Assembly: GCF_003428885.1 (NCBI RefSeq)
Contig: NZ_QQRU01000004.1
Location: 161,970 to 225,969, forward strand
Reading direction: 5' to 3'
Length of the DNA stretch: 64,000 nucleotides
Origin: Streptococcus sp. LQJ-218
Lineage (GTDB): Bacteria > Bacillota > Bacilli > Lactobacillales > Streptococcaceae
This document shows positions 9,126 through 18,868 of the stretch, piece after piece; position 1 is the first letter of the stretch, and each line of letters begins with the position of its first letter. Both the position numbers and the translations under genes were made by a program. The notes below the pieces were generated by a model. The model ran no database searches. It worked only from the letters and a program-made list of their open reading frames with translations, and was not told where the DNA came from.

Positions 9126-10241
9126 CTAACCTCCGATAATTTCTTTTAGGGTTTTTGCGAGGGTTTGTAGGTCTTCAACAGTATTTTGTGGCGACAAACT
9201 GATCCGAACGGATTCCTTCAAGCGTTCTGAATTTGCTCCGTACATAGCTTTAAGAACATGGCTCGACTGAATAATGCCCGCAGTACAGGCGGAACCAGTA
9301 GAGATAGAAATTCCAGCTAAATCTAAACGAAGGAGTAAGAGGTCGTTTTTCTGACCAGGAAATCCAATATTGAGAACATAAGAGAGATGGTGTTCGCCTC
9401 TATTCAAGTAATATTGACTTCCTTCTAGCTCTGCCAGAAAGGCAGTTTCTAGATTTTGTACATGGTGAAAATGTTCTTCTTGCTGTTCTAGGTCCTCTTT
9501 TAGGGCTGCAACCATGCCTACGATAGCAGCTAAATTTTCAGTTCCTGCACGTTTTTTCTGTTCTTGGTCTCCACCATGGAGATAAGAATCAAAGTCCATG
9601 CTAGATGCGTAGAGAAATCCGATTCCCTTAGGACCATGGAATTTATGGGCTGAAGCAGTGAGAAAATCAATGCCTAATTCTTCTGGATGAATAGGGATTT
9701 TACCAATAGCTTGAACTGCATCGACATGATAGGCAGCAGGGTGATGCTTGAGTATTTGGCCAATTTCAGCAATGGGCAGTAGGTTTCCGGTCTCATTATT
9801 GGCAAACATGGTAGAAACCAAAATCGTATCGTCACGTAAAGCCTTTTGAATTTGTTGGGCTGTAATTTCTTGATTTTCTGGTTGGATAATGGTTGCTTCA
9901 AAACCAAAGTGTTGAACCAAGTAATCAATGGTTTCAAGGACGGCATGGTGCTCAATAGCAGTTGTGATAATATGTTTTCCTTGTTCTTGATGACGAAGGC
10001 AGTAACCAATGATAGCAGTATTGTTGCCTTCAGTTCCACCAGAAGTGAAGAAAATATGTTGAGGTTTTGTCCTCAGTAACTGAGCTAATTCCTGACGAGC
10101 TTCTCGCAAGAGTTTTCCAGCTTGACGGCCATGACCATGAATGCTAGAAGGATTGCCATAGGTTTCTTGCATAACCTTGGTCATAGCTAAAATAGCAACT
10201 GCTGACATAGGAGTCGTTGCAGCATTGTCCAAATAAATCAA
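9126..10241 (-). CDS. Cysteine desulfurase (NifS/IscS-like, class V aminotransferase)
   Basis: A 371-residue PLP enzyme removing sulfur from cysteine for iron-sulfur, thiamine or tRNA thiolation. The PLP lysine is in TASAHKFHGPKG (Lys200), the cofactor aspartate in HVDAVQA (Asp173), and the persulfide cysteine in STGSACTAG (Cys319). The desulfurase loop is short, as in NifS/IscS. It lies 9 bp after prs and 4 bp before DUF1831. Which sulfur pathway it serves is not shown; a similar free-standing desulfurase in B. subtilis works in tRNA or NAD metabolism. Confidence 0.93.
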   Translation of the reverse strand: MIYLDNAATTPMSAVAILAMTKVMQETYGNPSSIHGHGRQAGKLLREARQELAQLLRTKPQHIFFTSGGTEGNNTAIIGYCLRHQEQGKHIITTAIEHHAVLETIDYLVQHFGFEATIIQPENQEITAQQIQKALRDDTILVSTMFANNETGNLLPIAEIGQILKHHPAAYHVDAVQAIGKIPIHPEELGIDFLTASAHKFHGPKGIGFLYASSMDFDSYLHGGDQEQKKRAGTENLAAIVGMVAALKEDLEQQEEHFHHVQNLETAFLAELEGSQYYLNRGEHHLSYVLNIGFPGQKNDLLLLRLDLAGISISTGSACTAGIIQSSHVLKAMYGANSERLKESVRISLSPQNTVEDLQTLAKTLKEIIGG

Positions 10242-10250
10242 AGAATCACC

Positions 10251-11210
10251 TTATTTCTTTTTGTTGTAGGCAAAGAGTGGGCTGACTGGTTTTCTTTCGT
10301 GGATACGGACGATGGCATCACCAATTAACTCACTAGCAGTGATGTAGCATACGTTTTTAGGAGTTTTTTCTTTTGTTGCTACTGAATCAGTCACAAGAAT
10401 TTCTTTAATATTCGTATTGTCAAGAAGTTCAGCAGCTCCCTCTACGAAGAGACCGTGGCTAGAAACAGCATAAATTTCTGTAGCCCCTTCACGTTCAACG
10501 ATTTTAGCAGCTTCAGAGAAGGTACGTCCTGTATTTAAAATATCGTCAATCAAGATAGCTTTTTTTCCTTCAACATCCCCAATGATATAACCTTCGTTGC
10601 GAGTTGCATCATCTTGCGGATAGTCGATAATGGCGATAGGAGCATCAAGATATTCAGCCAGGCTACGAGCACGTTTCACTCCTGAATTTTTAGGGCTGAC
10701 GACAACAACATCTGAACCGAGTAGGCCCTTATCGCAATAATGTTTTGCAAATAGGGGAACTGTGAAGAGGTTATCAACAGGGATATCAAAGAATCCTTGG
10801 ACCTGAACGGCATGCAAATCAAGCGTAAGGATACGGTCAACTCCAGCCTTAACCAGCATATTAGCAACTAGTTTAGCTGTAAGTGGCTCACGTGGTGAAG
10901 CAATGCGGTCTTGACGTGCATAGCCAAAATATGGAAGGACTACGTTGATGCTGTGGGCACTTGCGCGCACACAAGCGTCGACCATGATCAGCAATTCCAT
11001 TAGGTGGTTGTTAACAGGGAAACTTGTTGATTGGATGATGTAAACATCATAACCACGGACACTTTCTTCAATATTCACTTGGATTTCTCCGTCTGAAAAT
11101 TGACGTGATGATAGTTTTCCAAGTGGGACACCAACAGCCTGTGCAATTTTCTGTGCAATCTCTTGGTTTGAGTTGAGTGCGAAAAGTTTCATGTTTTTTC
11201 TATCTGACAT
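10251..11210 (-). CDS. prs: Ribose-phosphate pyrophosphokinase
   Basis: A 319-residue class I PRPP synthetase, which transfers pyrophosphate from ATP to ribose-5-phosphate for nucleotide, histidine and tryptophan synthesis. Visible are the ATP-binding flexible loop ([16 protein letters not shown], near residues 97-112), the metal-binding [12 protein letters not shown] and the PRPP loop [14 protein letters not shown] near residue 223. First gene of a four-gene minus-strand operon. The start has GAGGA as ribosome-binding site; its leader holds a hairpin. Confidence 0.96.
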   Translation of the reverse strand: MSDRKNMKLFALNSNQEIAQKIAQAVGVPLGKLSSRQFSDGEIQVNIEESVRGYDVYIIQSTSFPVNNHLMELLIMVDACVRASAHSINVVLPYFGYARQDRIASPREPLTAKLVANMLVKAGVDRILTLDLHAVQVQGFFDIPVDNLFTVPLFAKHYCDKGLLGSDVVVVSPKNSGVKRARSLAEYLDAPIAIIDYPQDDATRNEGYIIGDVEGKKAILIDDILNTGRTFSEAAKIVEREGATEIYAVSSHGLFVEGAAELLDNTNIKEILVTDSVATKEKTPKNVCYITASELIGDAIVRIHERKPVSPLFAYNKKK

Positions 11211-11236
11211 TATAGACCGTCCTCTGTAAACTTTTT

Positions 11237-11264
11237 AAATCCTAGCCTATACGAACTGGGATTT
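11237..11264 (-). promoter_or_regulatory. Stem-loop in the prs 5' leader
   Basis: AAATCCTAG (11237-11245) pairs with CTGGGATTT (11256-11264) over 9 bp with one wobble and a 10-nt loop. It lies between a likely extended -10 (TGGTAAAAT on the minus strand, about 11287-11295) and the prs ribosome-binding site. No T run follows on the minus strand, so it is not a terminator for that direction. Confidence 0.4.
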
Positions 11265-11308
11265 TTGTATTTTTATCTTTTCTATTTTACCAAAAAATAA
11301 AGATTATT

Positions 11309-11878
11309 TCAGCTATTTTTCATTCTTTTGACAAATCGAACCAATTTTGAAGGAGCTTTTTGATAATCAATCTGGTTTTCCTCTAAAAATTGCTGGAAAT
11401 CTTGTTTCCCTTGTTCGTGATTTTCCACTTCAAGTTCTAATTCGTAATCTGTAATATCAAAGTACTGACTTTCATCTAGTGCCATGAGACCAATAGCTGT
11501 TTGCATCTCATAGCGAAGCGTTGTTAGACAACCAAGCACCTGCCAGTTCTTGCTTTGGATACCATGTTGAGCCAATTCATCCAGTACTGGTCCCTGAGGA
11601 AGTTCTTGCTTAGCCAGATAGTACTCAGCATCTTTTAGTTGCAATTTTTGATTGTATTCCATATTTCCAACACTTTGTGGGACTTTGAGTGTTAATTCTG
11701 CCCAGTCTTCAAAAGTGCGAATGCGCATAGCAACTTTCTTTTCTCGTAGTTCAAAATTAGGCGTGTCAATGTAGTAATTTTTTTGAAGAACAGGAGTGAC
11801 ACCTGTGAATTGCTCTTTTAGATGATCATATTCATCTTTTTTCAGTAGTGTTTTCAATTCAATTTCTAAATGTTTCAT
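11309..11878 (-). CDS. CYTH domain protein (triphosphate tunnel metalloenzyme)
   Basis: A 189-residue protein opening with EIELKTLL, the ExExK signature of the CYTH/triphosphate-tunnel fold, with further basic and acidic residues of the tunnel (MRIRTFEDWAELTLKVP). These enzymes hydrolyse inorganic triphosphate, thiamine triphosphate or similar. It is divergent from relQ, an alarmone synthetase, a neighbourhood commonly seen in Firmicutes. The ribosome-binding site AAGGTAAG precedes the ATG. Exact substrate unknown. Confidence 0.88.
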   Translation of the reverse strand: MKHLEIELKTLLKKDEYDHLKEQFTGVTPVLQKNYYIDTPNFELREKKVAMRIRTFEDWAELTLKVPQSVGNMEYNQKLQLKDAEYYLAKQELPQGPVLDELAQHGIQSKNWQVLGCLTTLRYEMQTAIGLMALDESQYFDITDYELELEVENHEQGKQDFQQFLEENQIDYQKAPSKLVRFVKRMKNS

Positions 11879-11915
11879 TTTTCTTACCTTTTCTTTATCG
11901 TTGAAAGCGGATTTA

Positions 11916-11924
11916 TGGTATAAT
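11916..11924 (+). promoter_or_regulatory. Extended -10 promoter of relQ operon
   Basis: TGG followed by TATAAT (11919-11924). The leader to relQ would be about 83 nt and includes AGGGAG as ribosome-binding site; I see no clear structure in it. Confidence 0.6.
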
Positions 11925-12013
11925 AAGTATTGTATTTATTGTATATGAATCTGGAGAAAAAATCAAAGATATTTTTGAAGGATAATAGATAATATCAGAA
12001 CAAGGGAGAATAT

Positions 12014-12685
12014 ATGACCTTAGAATGGGAAGAATTTCTAGATCCTTACATTCAAGCTGTTGGTGAATTAAAAATTAAACTTCGTGGTATTCGTAAGCAA
12101 TATCGTAAACAAAATAAACATTCTCCGATTGAGTTTGTGACTGGTCGAGTTAAGCCAATTGAGAGCATCAAGGAAAAAATGGCCCGTCGTGGCATTACTT
12201 ATGCGACCTTGGAACACGATTTACAAGATATTGCTGGCTTGCGTGTGATGGTTCAGTTTGTGGATGACGTTCATGAAGTAGTGGAAATTTTGCGTAAACG
12301 TCAGGATATGCGGATCATACAGGAGCGAGATTACATTACTCATCGAAAATCCTCAGGCTATCGTTCCTACCATGTGGTAGTAGAATATACGGTTGATACC
12401 ATCAATGGGGCCAAAACTATCTTAGCGGAAATTCAAATTCGTACCTTGGCCATGAATTTCTGGGCAACGATAGAACATTCTCTAAACTACAAGTACCAGG
12501 GGGATTTCCCAGAGGAGATTAAAAAGCGACTGGAAATTACTGCCAAAATTTCCCATCAGTTGGATGAAGAAATGGGGAAAATTCGAGATGATATTCAGGA
12601 AGCCCAGGCTCTTTTTGATCCTTTGAGTAGAAAATTATATGACGGTGTAGGAAACAGTGACGATACAGATGAAGAATACAGGTAA
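12014..12685 (+). CDS. relQ: Small alarmone synthetase RelQ (GTP pyrophosphokinase)
   Basis: A 223-residue protein that has only the (p)ppGpp synthetase domain, without the hydrolase, TGS or ACT domains of long RSH enzymes. The substrate region [16 protein letters not shown] and the catalytic block [11 protein letters not shown] (near 75) and [22 protein letters not shown] (near 140-160) are intact. It makes ppGpp/pppGpp outside the ribosome-linked Rel system. First gene of relQ-nadK-rluD; its 3' end overlaps nadK by 17 bp, so translation is probably coupled. Confidence 0.93.
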   Translation: MTLEWEEFLDPYIQAVGELKIKLRGIRKQYRKQNKHSPIEFVTGRVKPIESIKEKMARRGITYATLEHDLQDIAGLRVMVQFVDDVHEVVEILRKRQDMRIIQERDYITHRKSSGYRSYHVVVEYTVDTINGAKTILAEIQIRTLAMNFWATIEHSLNYKYQGDFPEEIKKRLEITAKISHQLDEEMGKIRDDIQEAQALFDPLSRKLYDGVGNSDDTDEEYR

Positions 12686-13487
12686 ACGAATTGATCTGAT
12701 AGCTAATAGAAAACCGCAGAGTCAAAGGGTTTTGTATGAATTGCGAGATCGTTTGAAGAGAAATCATTTTATACTCAATGATACTAACCCGGACATTGTT
12801 ATTTCCATTGGTGGGGATGGCATGCTCTTGTCGGCCTTTCATAAGTACGAAAACCAACTTGATAAGGTCCGTTTTATCGGCGTTCATACTGGACATTTGG
12901 GCTTTTATACAGATTATCGTGATTTTGAGTTGGACAAGCTAGTGACTAATTTGCAACTAGATACTGGTGCAAGAATCTCTTATCCTGTTCTAAATGCGAA
13001 GGTCTTTCTTGAAAATGGTGAAGTGAAGATTTTCAGAGCATTAAATGAAGCTAGCATCCGCAGGTCCGATCGAACCATGGTGGCGGATATTGTAATCAAT
13101 GGTGTTCCCTTTGAACGTTTTCGTGGAGACGGACTAACAGTTTCGACACCGACTGGTAGTACAGCCTATAACAAATCACTAGGCGGAGCTGTTTTACACC
13201 CTACCATCGAAGCTCTTCAGTTGACGGAAATTGCCAGCCTTAACAATCGTGTCTATCGAACGCTGGGTTCGTCCATTATTGTTCCAAAGAAGGACAAGAT
13301 TGAACTGATCCCAACGAGAAACGATTACCATACCATTTCAGTTGACAATAGCGTTTATTCTTTCCGCAATATTGAGCGAATCGAGTATCAACTCGACCAT
13401 CATAAGATTCACTTTGTCGCATCACCGAGCCATACCAGTTTCTGGAATCGTGTTAAGGATGCTTTTATCGGCGAGGTGGAGGAATGA
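12669..13487 (+). CDS. nadK: NAD kinase
   Basis: A 272-residue kinase making NADP from NAD. The family motifs are the GGDGMLL loop near residue 45 and [14 protein letters not shown] near 155. I choose the ATG at 12669 ([15 protein letters not shown]), the usual family start, over an upstream in-frame GTG at 12657. It overlaps relQ by 17 bp and rluD by 4 bp. Confidence 0.95.
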   Translation: MKNTGKRIDLIANRKPQSQRVLYELRDRLKRNHFILNDTNPDIVISIGGDGMLLSAFHKYENQLDKVRFIGVHTGHLGFYTDYRDFELDKLVTNLQLDTGARISYPVLNAKVFLENGEVKIFRALNEASIRRSDRTMVADIVINGVPFERFRGDGLTVSTPTGSTAYNKSLGGAVLHPTIEALQLTEIASLNNRVYRTLGSSIIVPKKDKIELIPTRNDYHTISVDNSVYSFRNIERIEYQLDHHKIHFVASPSHTSFWNRVKDAFIGEVEE

Positions 13488-14380
13488 GGTTTGAATTTAT
13501 CGCTGATGAACATGTCAAGGTTAAGACCTTCTTAAAAAAGCACGAGGTTTCTAAGGGGCTGCTGGCCAAGATTAAGTTTCGAGGTGGAGCTATTCTGGTC
13601 AATGACCAACCGCAAAATGCAACGTATCTTTTGGATATTGGAGACTGCGTTACTATTGATATTCCCGCTGAGGAAGGTTTTGAAACTCTCGAAACTATCG
13701 AGAGGCCATTAGACATTCTCTATGAGGATGATCATTTTCTAGTCTTAAACAAACCCTATGGAGTGGCTTCTATTCCTAGTGTCAATCACTCCAATACCAT
13801 TGCCAATTTTATCAAGGGTTACTATGTCAAGCAAAATTACGAAAATCAGCAGGTACATATTGTAACCAGACTTGATAGAGATACTTCTGGCTTGATGCTC
13901 TTTGCCAAGCACGGCTATGCCCATGCACGATTAGACAAGCAGTTGCAGAAGAAGTCCATTGAGAAACGCTACTTTGCTTTGGTTAAAGGTCATGGACACT
14001 TGGAGCCGGAGGGAGAAATTATTGCTCCGATTGCGCGTGATGAAGACTCCATTATCACTAGAAGAGTAGCTAAAGGTGGAAAGTATGCTCATACTTCTTA
14101 CAAGATTGTAGCATCTTATGGGAATATTCATTTGGTAGACATTCGCCTGCACACTGGGCGAACCCACCAAATCCGAGTCCACTTTTCTCATATTGGTTTT
14201 CCTTTGTTGGGAGATGACTTGTACGGTGGTAGTCTGGACGACGGCATCCAGCGCCAGGCCCTACATTGTCATTCTTTAACTTTTTATCATCCATTTTTAG
14301 AGCAAGACTTGCAGTTAGAAAGCCCCTTGCCGGATGATTTTAGCAACCTTATTACCCAGTTATCAACTAATACTCTATAA
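13484..14380 (+). CDS. rluD: RluA/RluD family pseudouridine synthase
   Basis: A 298-residue enzyme that isomerises uridine to pseudouridine in rRNA. The catalytic aspartate is in [17 protein letters not shown] near residue 130, followed by the [10 protein letters not shown] motif near 225. An N-terminal S4-like region precedes the catalytic domain. The ATG overlaps the nadK stop (ATGA), which implies coupled translation. The exact 23S target cannot be told; the symbol is by family. Confidence 0.85.
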   Translation: MRFEFIADEHVKVKTFLKKHEVSKGLLAKIKFRGGAILVNDQPQNATYLLDIGDCVTIDIPAEEGFETLETIERPLDILYEDDHFLVLNKPYGVASIPSVNHSNTIANFIKGYYVKQNYENQQVHIVTRLDRDTSGLMLFAKHGYAHARLDKQLQKKSIEKRYFALVKGHGHLEPEGEIIAPIARDEDSIITRRVAKGGKYAHTSYKIVASYGNIHLVDIRLHTGRTHQIRVHFSHIGFPLLGDDLYGGSLDDGIQRQALHCHSLTFYHPFLEQDLQLESPLPDDFSNLITQLSTNTL

Positions 14381-14394
14381 AAATTGTTTCAGAG

Positions 14395-14400
14395 TATAAT
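14395..14400 (+). promoter_or_regulatory. -10 box of pta
   Basis: Perfect TATAAT 23 nt ahead of the pta ATG, with AAAGGAG as ribosome-binding site. It suggests pta is transcribed on its own in addition to read-through from rluD. Confidence 0.55.
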
Positions 14401-14423
14401 TATTATCTAAAAGGAGAAAACTC

Positions 14424-15398
14424 ATGGAAGTTTTTGAAAGTCTCAAAGCCAACTTGGTTGGTAAACATGCTCGTATCGTTCTCCCTGAAGGGGAAGAACC
14501 TCGTATTCTCCAAGCAACTAAACGTTTGATAAAAGAAACAGAAGTGATTCCTGTTTTGCTTGGAAATCCTGAAAAAATTAAAATTTATCTTGAAATCGAA
14601 GGTATCGAAGATGGTTATGAAGTCATCGACCCACAACACTACGATAAATTTGAAGAAATGGTTGCTGCTTTAGTGGAGCGTCGCAAGGGCAAAATGTCTG
14701 AAGAAGAAGCACGCAAGGTTTTGATTGAAGATGTCAACTATTTTGGTGTTATGTTGGTTTACCTGGGCTTGGTTGATGGAATGGTATCAGGTGCGATTCA
14801 CTCAACAGCTTCAACAGTACGTCCAGCTCTTCAAATCATCAAAACTCGTCCAAATGTGACGCGTACTTCAGGTGCCTTCCTCATGGTTCGTGGTACGGAG
14901 CGTTACCTATTTGGAGACTGTGCTATCAACATTAATCCAAATGCAGAAGCCTTGGCTGAAATTGCCATCAACTCAGCAATCACAGCTAAGATGTTTGGCA
15001 TCGAACCTAAAATTGCTATGCTAAGCTATTCTACTAAAGGTTCAGGATTTGGAGAAAGCGTTGACAAGGTTGTTGAAGCAACTAAAATTGCTCACGACTT
15101 GCGCCCTGACCTTGAGATTGATGGTGAGTTGCAATTTGATGCGGCTTTTGTTCCAGAAACTGCAGCTTTGAAAGCTCCTGGAAGTACAGTTGCTGGTCAA
15201 GCAAATGTCTTTATCTTCCCAGGTATCGAGGCAGGAAATATCGGCTACAAGATGGCGGAACGTCTCGGTGGATTTGCAGCGGTTGGTCCAGTATTGCAAG
15301 GTTTGAACAAACCAGTTAACGACCTTTCTCGTGGATGTAATGCGGATGATGTTTACAAGTTGACCCTCATCACAGCAGCCCAAGCTGTTCATCAATAA
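14424..15398 (+). CDS. pta: Phosphate acetyltransferase
   Basis: A 324-residue phosphotransacetylase converting acetyl-CoA and phosphate to acetyl phosphate, which acetate kinase uses to make ATP. The length and blocks (LPEGEEPRILQA, GMVSGAIHSTASTVRPALQ, MLSYSTKGSG, the C-terminal GPVLQGLNKPVNDLSRG) match the short bacterial type. Acetyl phosphate made here may also phosphorylate response regulators. A strong terminator follows. Confidence 0.96.
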   Translation: MEVFESLKANLVGKHARIVLPEGEEPRILQATKRLIKETEVIPVLLGNPEKIKIYLEIEGIEDGYEVIDPQHYDKFEEMVAALVERRKGKMSEEEARKVLIEDVNYFGVMLVYLGLVDGMVSGAIHSTASTVRPALQIIKTRPNVTRTSGAFLMVRGTERYLFGDCAININPNAEALAEIAINSAITAKMFGIEPKIAMLSYSTKGSGFGESVDKVVEATKIAHDLRPDLEIDGELQFDAAFVPETAALKAPGSTVAGQANVFIFPGIEAGNIGYKMAERLGGFAAVGPVLQGLNKPVNDLSRGCNADDVYKLTLITAAQAVHQ

Positions 15399-15403
15399 GA
15401 TTT

Positions 15404-15436
15404 AGTCCTCTTTCCTTTGGGAAGAGGCTTTTTAAT
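15404..15436 (+). terminator. Terminator of pta
   Basis: GTCCTCTTTCC pairs with GGGAAGAGGC and is followed by TTTTT. Confidence 0.85.
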
Positions 15437-15445
15437 ACTAGGAAA

Positions 15446-15474
15446 AGGACAGTTAGAATCTTCTGTGTTATACT
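15446..15474 (+). promoter_or_regulatory. mutY promoter, predicted leaderless start
   Basis: AGGACA (15446-15451), 17 bp, and TATACT (15469-15474) preceded by TGT, an extended -10. Exactly 6 nt (AGAGAT) separate the -10 from the mutY ATG. No Shine-Dalgarno is present. Confidence 0.7.
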
Positions 15475-15480
15475 AGAGAT

Positions 15481-16692
15481 ATGTTAGATTTGAAAGAATA
15501 CGGTATCGTCATGTGGCCGGAGGAGAAGATTGTTTCTTTCCGTGAGAAACTTCTCACTTGGTATGATGAAAACAAAAGAGATTTACCTTGGCGTAGAAGT
15601 AAAAAACCTTATCACATCTGGGTTTCTGAAATTATGCTCCAGCAGACCAGGGTGGATACGGTTATTCCTTATTACGAACGATTCTTGGACTGGTTTCCAA
15701 CAGTGGACAGTTTGGCTACTGCACCTGAAGAACGTTTGTTGAAGGCTTGGGAAGGTTTGGGTTATTATTCTCGAGTACGCAATATGCAGGCTGCAGCCCA
15801 GCAGATTATGAAAGACTTTAGTGGTCAATTTCCAAATACCTATGAAGGAATTTCCAGCTTGAAAGGGATTGGTCCTTACACAGCAGGAGCCATTTCCAGT
15901 ATTGCTTTTAACTTGCCTGAGCCAGCTGTAGATGGTAATGTTATGCGGGTTTTGGCGCGTCTGTTTGAAGTCAACCACGATATTGGAATTCCTAGCAATC
16001 GAAAGATTTTCCAAGCCATGATGGAAACCTTGATTGATCCAGAAAGGCCAGGTGACTTTAATCAAGCCTTGATGGACCTAGGATCAGATATTGAGGCGCC
16101 AGTAAATCCCAGACCAGAAGAAAGCCCAGTTAAGGACTTTAGTGCGGCATATCAGCATGGCACAATGGACCGTTATCCAATCAAGGTTCCCAAGAAAAAG
16201 CCTGTCCCAATTTATCTTAAAACCTTGGTAGTCAAAAATACTCAGGGACAATTTTTACTTGAAAAAAATGAAAGTGAAAAGCTATTGGCAGGTTTTTGGC
16301 ATTTCCCTTTGATAGAAGTTGATAACTTTTTGCAAGAAGAGCAGTTTGATCTCTTTCATCAGGTTGCAGAAGAAAGTGTGAACTTTGGCCCCAGTCCAGA
16401 AGAGAGTTTTCAGCAGGATTATGATTTAGAAGTTGATTGGCTTAATCTGCATTTTGACACTGTCAAGAATGTCTTTAGCCATCGCATGTGGCATATTCAA
16501 ATTGTAGCAGGTCAGGTGAGTGACTTCCATGATTTTTCAGATAGGGAAGTTCGCTGGCTTTCACCAGAAGAGTTTAAAAATTACCCACTTGCTAAACCCC
16601 AACAAAAAATCTGGCAGACTTATGCACAAGCCAACTTAGACTCAATGAAAATCAAAGAGCAAACTAGGAAACTAACCGCAGGCTGTACTTGA
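15481..16692 (+). CDS. mutY: A/G-specific adenine glycosylase MutY, lacking the Fe-S cluster
   Basis: MutY removes adenine mispaired with 8-oxoguanine. The catalytic pair is present: Glu50 in SEIMLQQTRVDT and Asp151 in PAVDGNVMRVLAR, after the helix-hairpin-helix LKGIGPYTAGAIS (128-140). Where most MutY proteins have four cysteines holding a [4Fe-4S] cluster (after DLGS, about residue 205) there are none; the only cysteine of all 403 residues is residue 402. Cluster-less MutY proteins are known in lactic acid bacteria, so activity is expected. A C-terminal NUDIX-like domain for 8-oxoG recognition follows. Residues 388-403 are read from a BOX repeat. The start has no ribosome-binding site and looks leaderless. 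Confidence 0.95.
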   Translation: MLDLKEYGIVMWPEEKIVSFREKLLTWYDENKRDLPWRRSKKPYHIWVSEIMLQQTRVDTVIPYYERFLDWFPTVDSLATAPEERLLKAWEGLGYYSRVRNMQAAAQQIMKDFSGQFPNTYEGISSLKGIGPYTAGAISSIAFNLPEPAVDGNVMRVLARLFEVNHDIGIPSNRKIFQAMMETLIDPERPGDFNQALMDLGSDIEAPVNPRPEESPVKDFSAAYQHGTMDRYPIKVPKKKPVPIYLKTLVVKNTQGQFLLEKNESEKLLAGFWHFPLIEVDNFLQEEQFDLFHQVAEESVNFGPSPEESFQQDYDLEVDWLNLHFDTVKNVFSHRMWHIQIVAGQVSDFHDFSDREVRWLSPEEFKNYPLAKPQQKIWQTYAQANLDSMKIKEQTRKLTAGCT

Positions 16693-16742
16693 GTACGGCA
16701 AGGCGACGTTGACGCGGTTTGAATTTGATTTTCGAAGAGTAT
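16640..16742 (-). repeat. Short BOX repeat (boxA and boxC, no boxB) overlapping the mutY end
   Basis: Read on the plus strand it starts ACTCAATGAAAATCAAAG and ends TTTTCGAAGAGTATT, the reverse of the usual order. The central boxB palindrome is missing. The first 53 bp encode the last residues and the stop of MutY; the rest lies ahead of the vicR promoter. Confidence 0.88.
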
Positions 16743-16787
16743 TAGATAGTAGAGAAGACTAGCTATTGTGTTTTCTTGTTATTTTTT

Positions 16788-16796
16788 TGGTATAAT
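16788..16796 (+). promoter_or_regulatory. Extended -10 promoter of vicRKX
   Basis: TGG followed by TATAAT (16791-16796), with TTGTGT (16766-16771) as a poor -35. The leader to vicR is short, with AAAGGTG as ribosome-binding site. Confidence 0.7.
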
Positions 16797-16817
16797 AGTA
16801 GAGAAAAAGGTGAACAA

Positions 16818-17525
16818 ATGAAAAAAATATTAATTGTAGATGATGAAAAACCAATCTCGGATATTATCAAGTTTAATATGACCAAGGAAGGTTACGAAGT
16901 TGTAACTGCTTTTAATGGTCGTGAAGCGTTAGAGAAATATGAAGCAGAGCAACCAGATATTATTATTCTGGATTTGATGCTTCCAGAAATTGATGGTTTA
17001 GAAGTTGCGAAGACTATTCGCAAGTCAAGTAGTGTGCCTATTATCATGCTGTCGGCTAAAGATAGCGAATTTGACAAGGTTATCGGTTTGGAGCTTGGAG
17101 CAGATGACTATGTGACAAAACCTTTCTCAAATCGTGAATTGCAGGCGCGTGTTAAAGCTCTCCTTCGTCGTACGGATTTGGTTTCTGTAGATAACCAAGA
17201 ATCTGATGAAAAGAAAATCCAACCCTTGAAAATTGGGGACTTGGAGATTGTGCCAGATGCCTATGTAGCTAAAAAATACGGTAAAGAACTAGACTTAACC
17301 CACCGTGAATTTGAGCTCTTATACCACTTGGCTTCTCATATTGGTCAAGTAATTACGCGTGAACACTTGCTTGAAACGGTCTGGGGTTATGATTATTTTG
17401 GAGATGTTCGGACTGTTGACGTAACTATTAGACGTTTGCGTGAGAAGATTGAAGACACACCAAGTAGGCCTGAATACATCCTAACTCGTCGTGGAGTAGG
17501 ATATTATATGAGAAATAATGATTGA
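16818..17525 (+). CDS. vicR: Response regulator VicR (WalR), OmpR type
   Basis: A 235-residue regulator of cell-wall metabolism, the essential partner in this two-component system in pneumococcus. The receiver domain has the acid pair at 8-9, phospho-acceptor Asp52 in ILDLMLPE, Ser/Thr and Lys of the active site (SAKD, TKPFS); the C-terminal winged helix ends with [10 protein letters not shown] use the ATG at 16818, preceded by AAAGGTG; an upstream in-frame ATG would add residues unlike the family. It overlaps vicK by 8 bp. Confidence 0.96.
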   Translation: MKKILIVDDEKPISDIIKFNMTKEGYEVVTAFNGREALEKYEAEQPDIIILDLMLPEIDGLEVAKTIRKSSSVPIIMLSAKDSEFDKVIGLELGADDYVTKPFSNRELQARVKALLRRTDLVSVDNQESDEKKIQPLKIGDLEIVPDAYVAKKYGKELDLTHREFELLYHLASHIGQVITREHLLETVWGYDYFGDVRTVDVTIRRLREKIEDTPSRPEYILTRRGVGYYMRNND

Positions 17526-18867
17526 AGTAATTAGACAAACAATTTTGACGAGTGACTTTATCTTTATCCTCATCCTAATTGGCTTTATTATGCTAGTGAC
17601 TTTTCTTTTACTTGAGAACCGTCGCGATAATATTCGCCTTAGGCAATTAAATCAGAAGGTTAAAGACCTGATTGCAGGAGATTATTCACAGGTATTGGAT
17701 ATGCAGGGAAGTTCTGAGATTACTAATATTACCAATAATCTCAATGATTTATCAGAAGTAATTCGCTTGACTCAAGAAAATCTGGAACAAGAGAGTAAAC
17801 GATTGCATAGTATCCTCTCATACATGACAGACGGAGTCCTTGCGACCAATCGTCGTGGTAAGATTACCATGATTAATGACATGGCTAAGAAACAGCTAGG
17901 CGTTCAGAAAGAAGAGGTTCTCAATAAAAGTATTCTAGAATTACTTAAGATTGAGGATGAGTATGAACTTCGTGATTTGATTGCCCAAGTTCCTGAGCTT
18001 ATGATTGATTCTCAGGATGCTAACGGGGAATATCTGAGCCTTCGTGTACGTTTTGCCTTGGTTCGTCGTGAGTCTGGATTTATCTCAGGTTTGGTGGCTG
18101 TTTTGCATGATACGACGGAGCAGGAGAAAGAAGAGCGCGAACGGAGACTCTTTGTTTCCAACGTTAGTCATGAACTACGGACTCCTCTAACCAGCGTAAA
18201 ATCCTATCTTGAAGCCTTGGATGAGGGTGCCTTGTCAGAACCTGTCGCACCAGACTTTATCAAGGTATCTCTAAACGAAACTAACCGTATGATGAGAATG
18301 GTGACAGACCTTCTTCATCTTTCACGTATTGATAATGCAACCAGTCATCTAGATGTGGAATTAATCAATTTCACTGCCTTTATAACATTTATCCTCAACC
18401 GTTTTGATAAGATGAGGGGATCAGATGAAGAGAAGAAATACGAATTGGTTAGAGATTATCCGATTACCTCCGTCTGGATTGAAATTGATACAGACAAGAT
18501 GACACAGGTGATTGATAATATTCTTAATAATGCCATTAAGTATTCACCGGATGGTGGGAAAATCAAAGTGAGGATGAAGACGACTGATGATCAGATGATT
18601 TTGTCTATCTCCGACCAAGGTCTAGGGATTCCAAAGCAAGATTTGCCGAAGATTTTTGACCGTTTCTACCGAGTGGATCGTGCTAGAAGTCGTGCGCAAG
18701 GTGGAACTGGGCTGGGTCTAGCTATAGCCAAAGAAATTATCAAACAACATAATGGTTTTATTTGGGCCAAGAGTGAATATGGTAAGGGATCAACCTTTAC
18801 CATTGTGCTCCCTTATGATAAGGATGCCGTGAAAGAAGAAGTATGGGAGGACGAAATAGAAGAGTAG
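17518..18867 (+). CDS. vicK: Sensor histidine kinase VicK (WalK)
   Basis: A 449-residue kinase with one N-terminal membrane helix (about 14-33), a HAMP region (35-88), a PAS domain (about 95-200), then the phosphorylated His218 in [14 protein letters not shown] and the ATP domain with N ([10 protein letters not shown]), G1 (ISDQGLGIP), F and G2 ([13 protein letters not shown]) boxes. Streptococcal VicK lacks the second membrane helix and large extracellular loop of Bacillus WalK, and so does this one. It overlaps vicR and is 1 bp from vicX. Confidence 0.96.
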   Translation: MIEVIRQTILTSDFIFILILIGFIMLVTFLLLENRRDNIRLRQLNQKVKDLIAGDYSQVLDMQGSSEITNITNNLNDLSEVIRLTQENLEQESKRLHSILSYMTDGVLATNRRGKITMINDMAKKQLGVQKEEVLNKSILELLKIEDEYELRDLIAQVPELMIDSQDANGEYLSLRVRFALVRRESGFISGLVAVLHDTTEQEKEERERRLFVSNVSHELRTPLTSVKSYLEALDEGALSEPVAPDFIKVSLNETNRMMRMVTDLLHLSRIDNATSHLDVELINFTAFITFILNRFDKMRGSDEEKKYELVRDYPITSVWIEIDTDKMTQVIDNILNNAIKYSPDGGKIKVRMKTTDDQMILSISDQGLGIPKQDLPKIFDRFYRVDRARSRAQGGTGLGLAIAKEIIKQHNGFIWAKSEYGKGSTFTIVLPYDKDAVKEEVWEDEIEE

Positions 18868-18868
18868 A

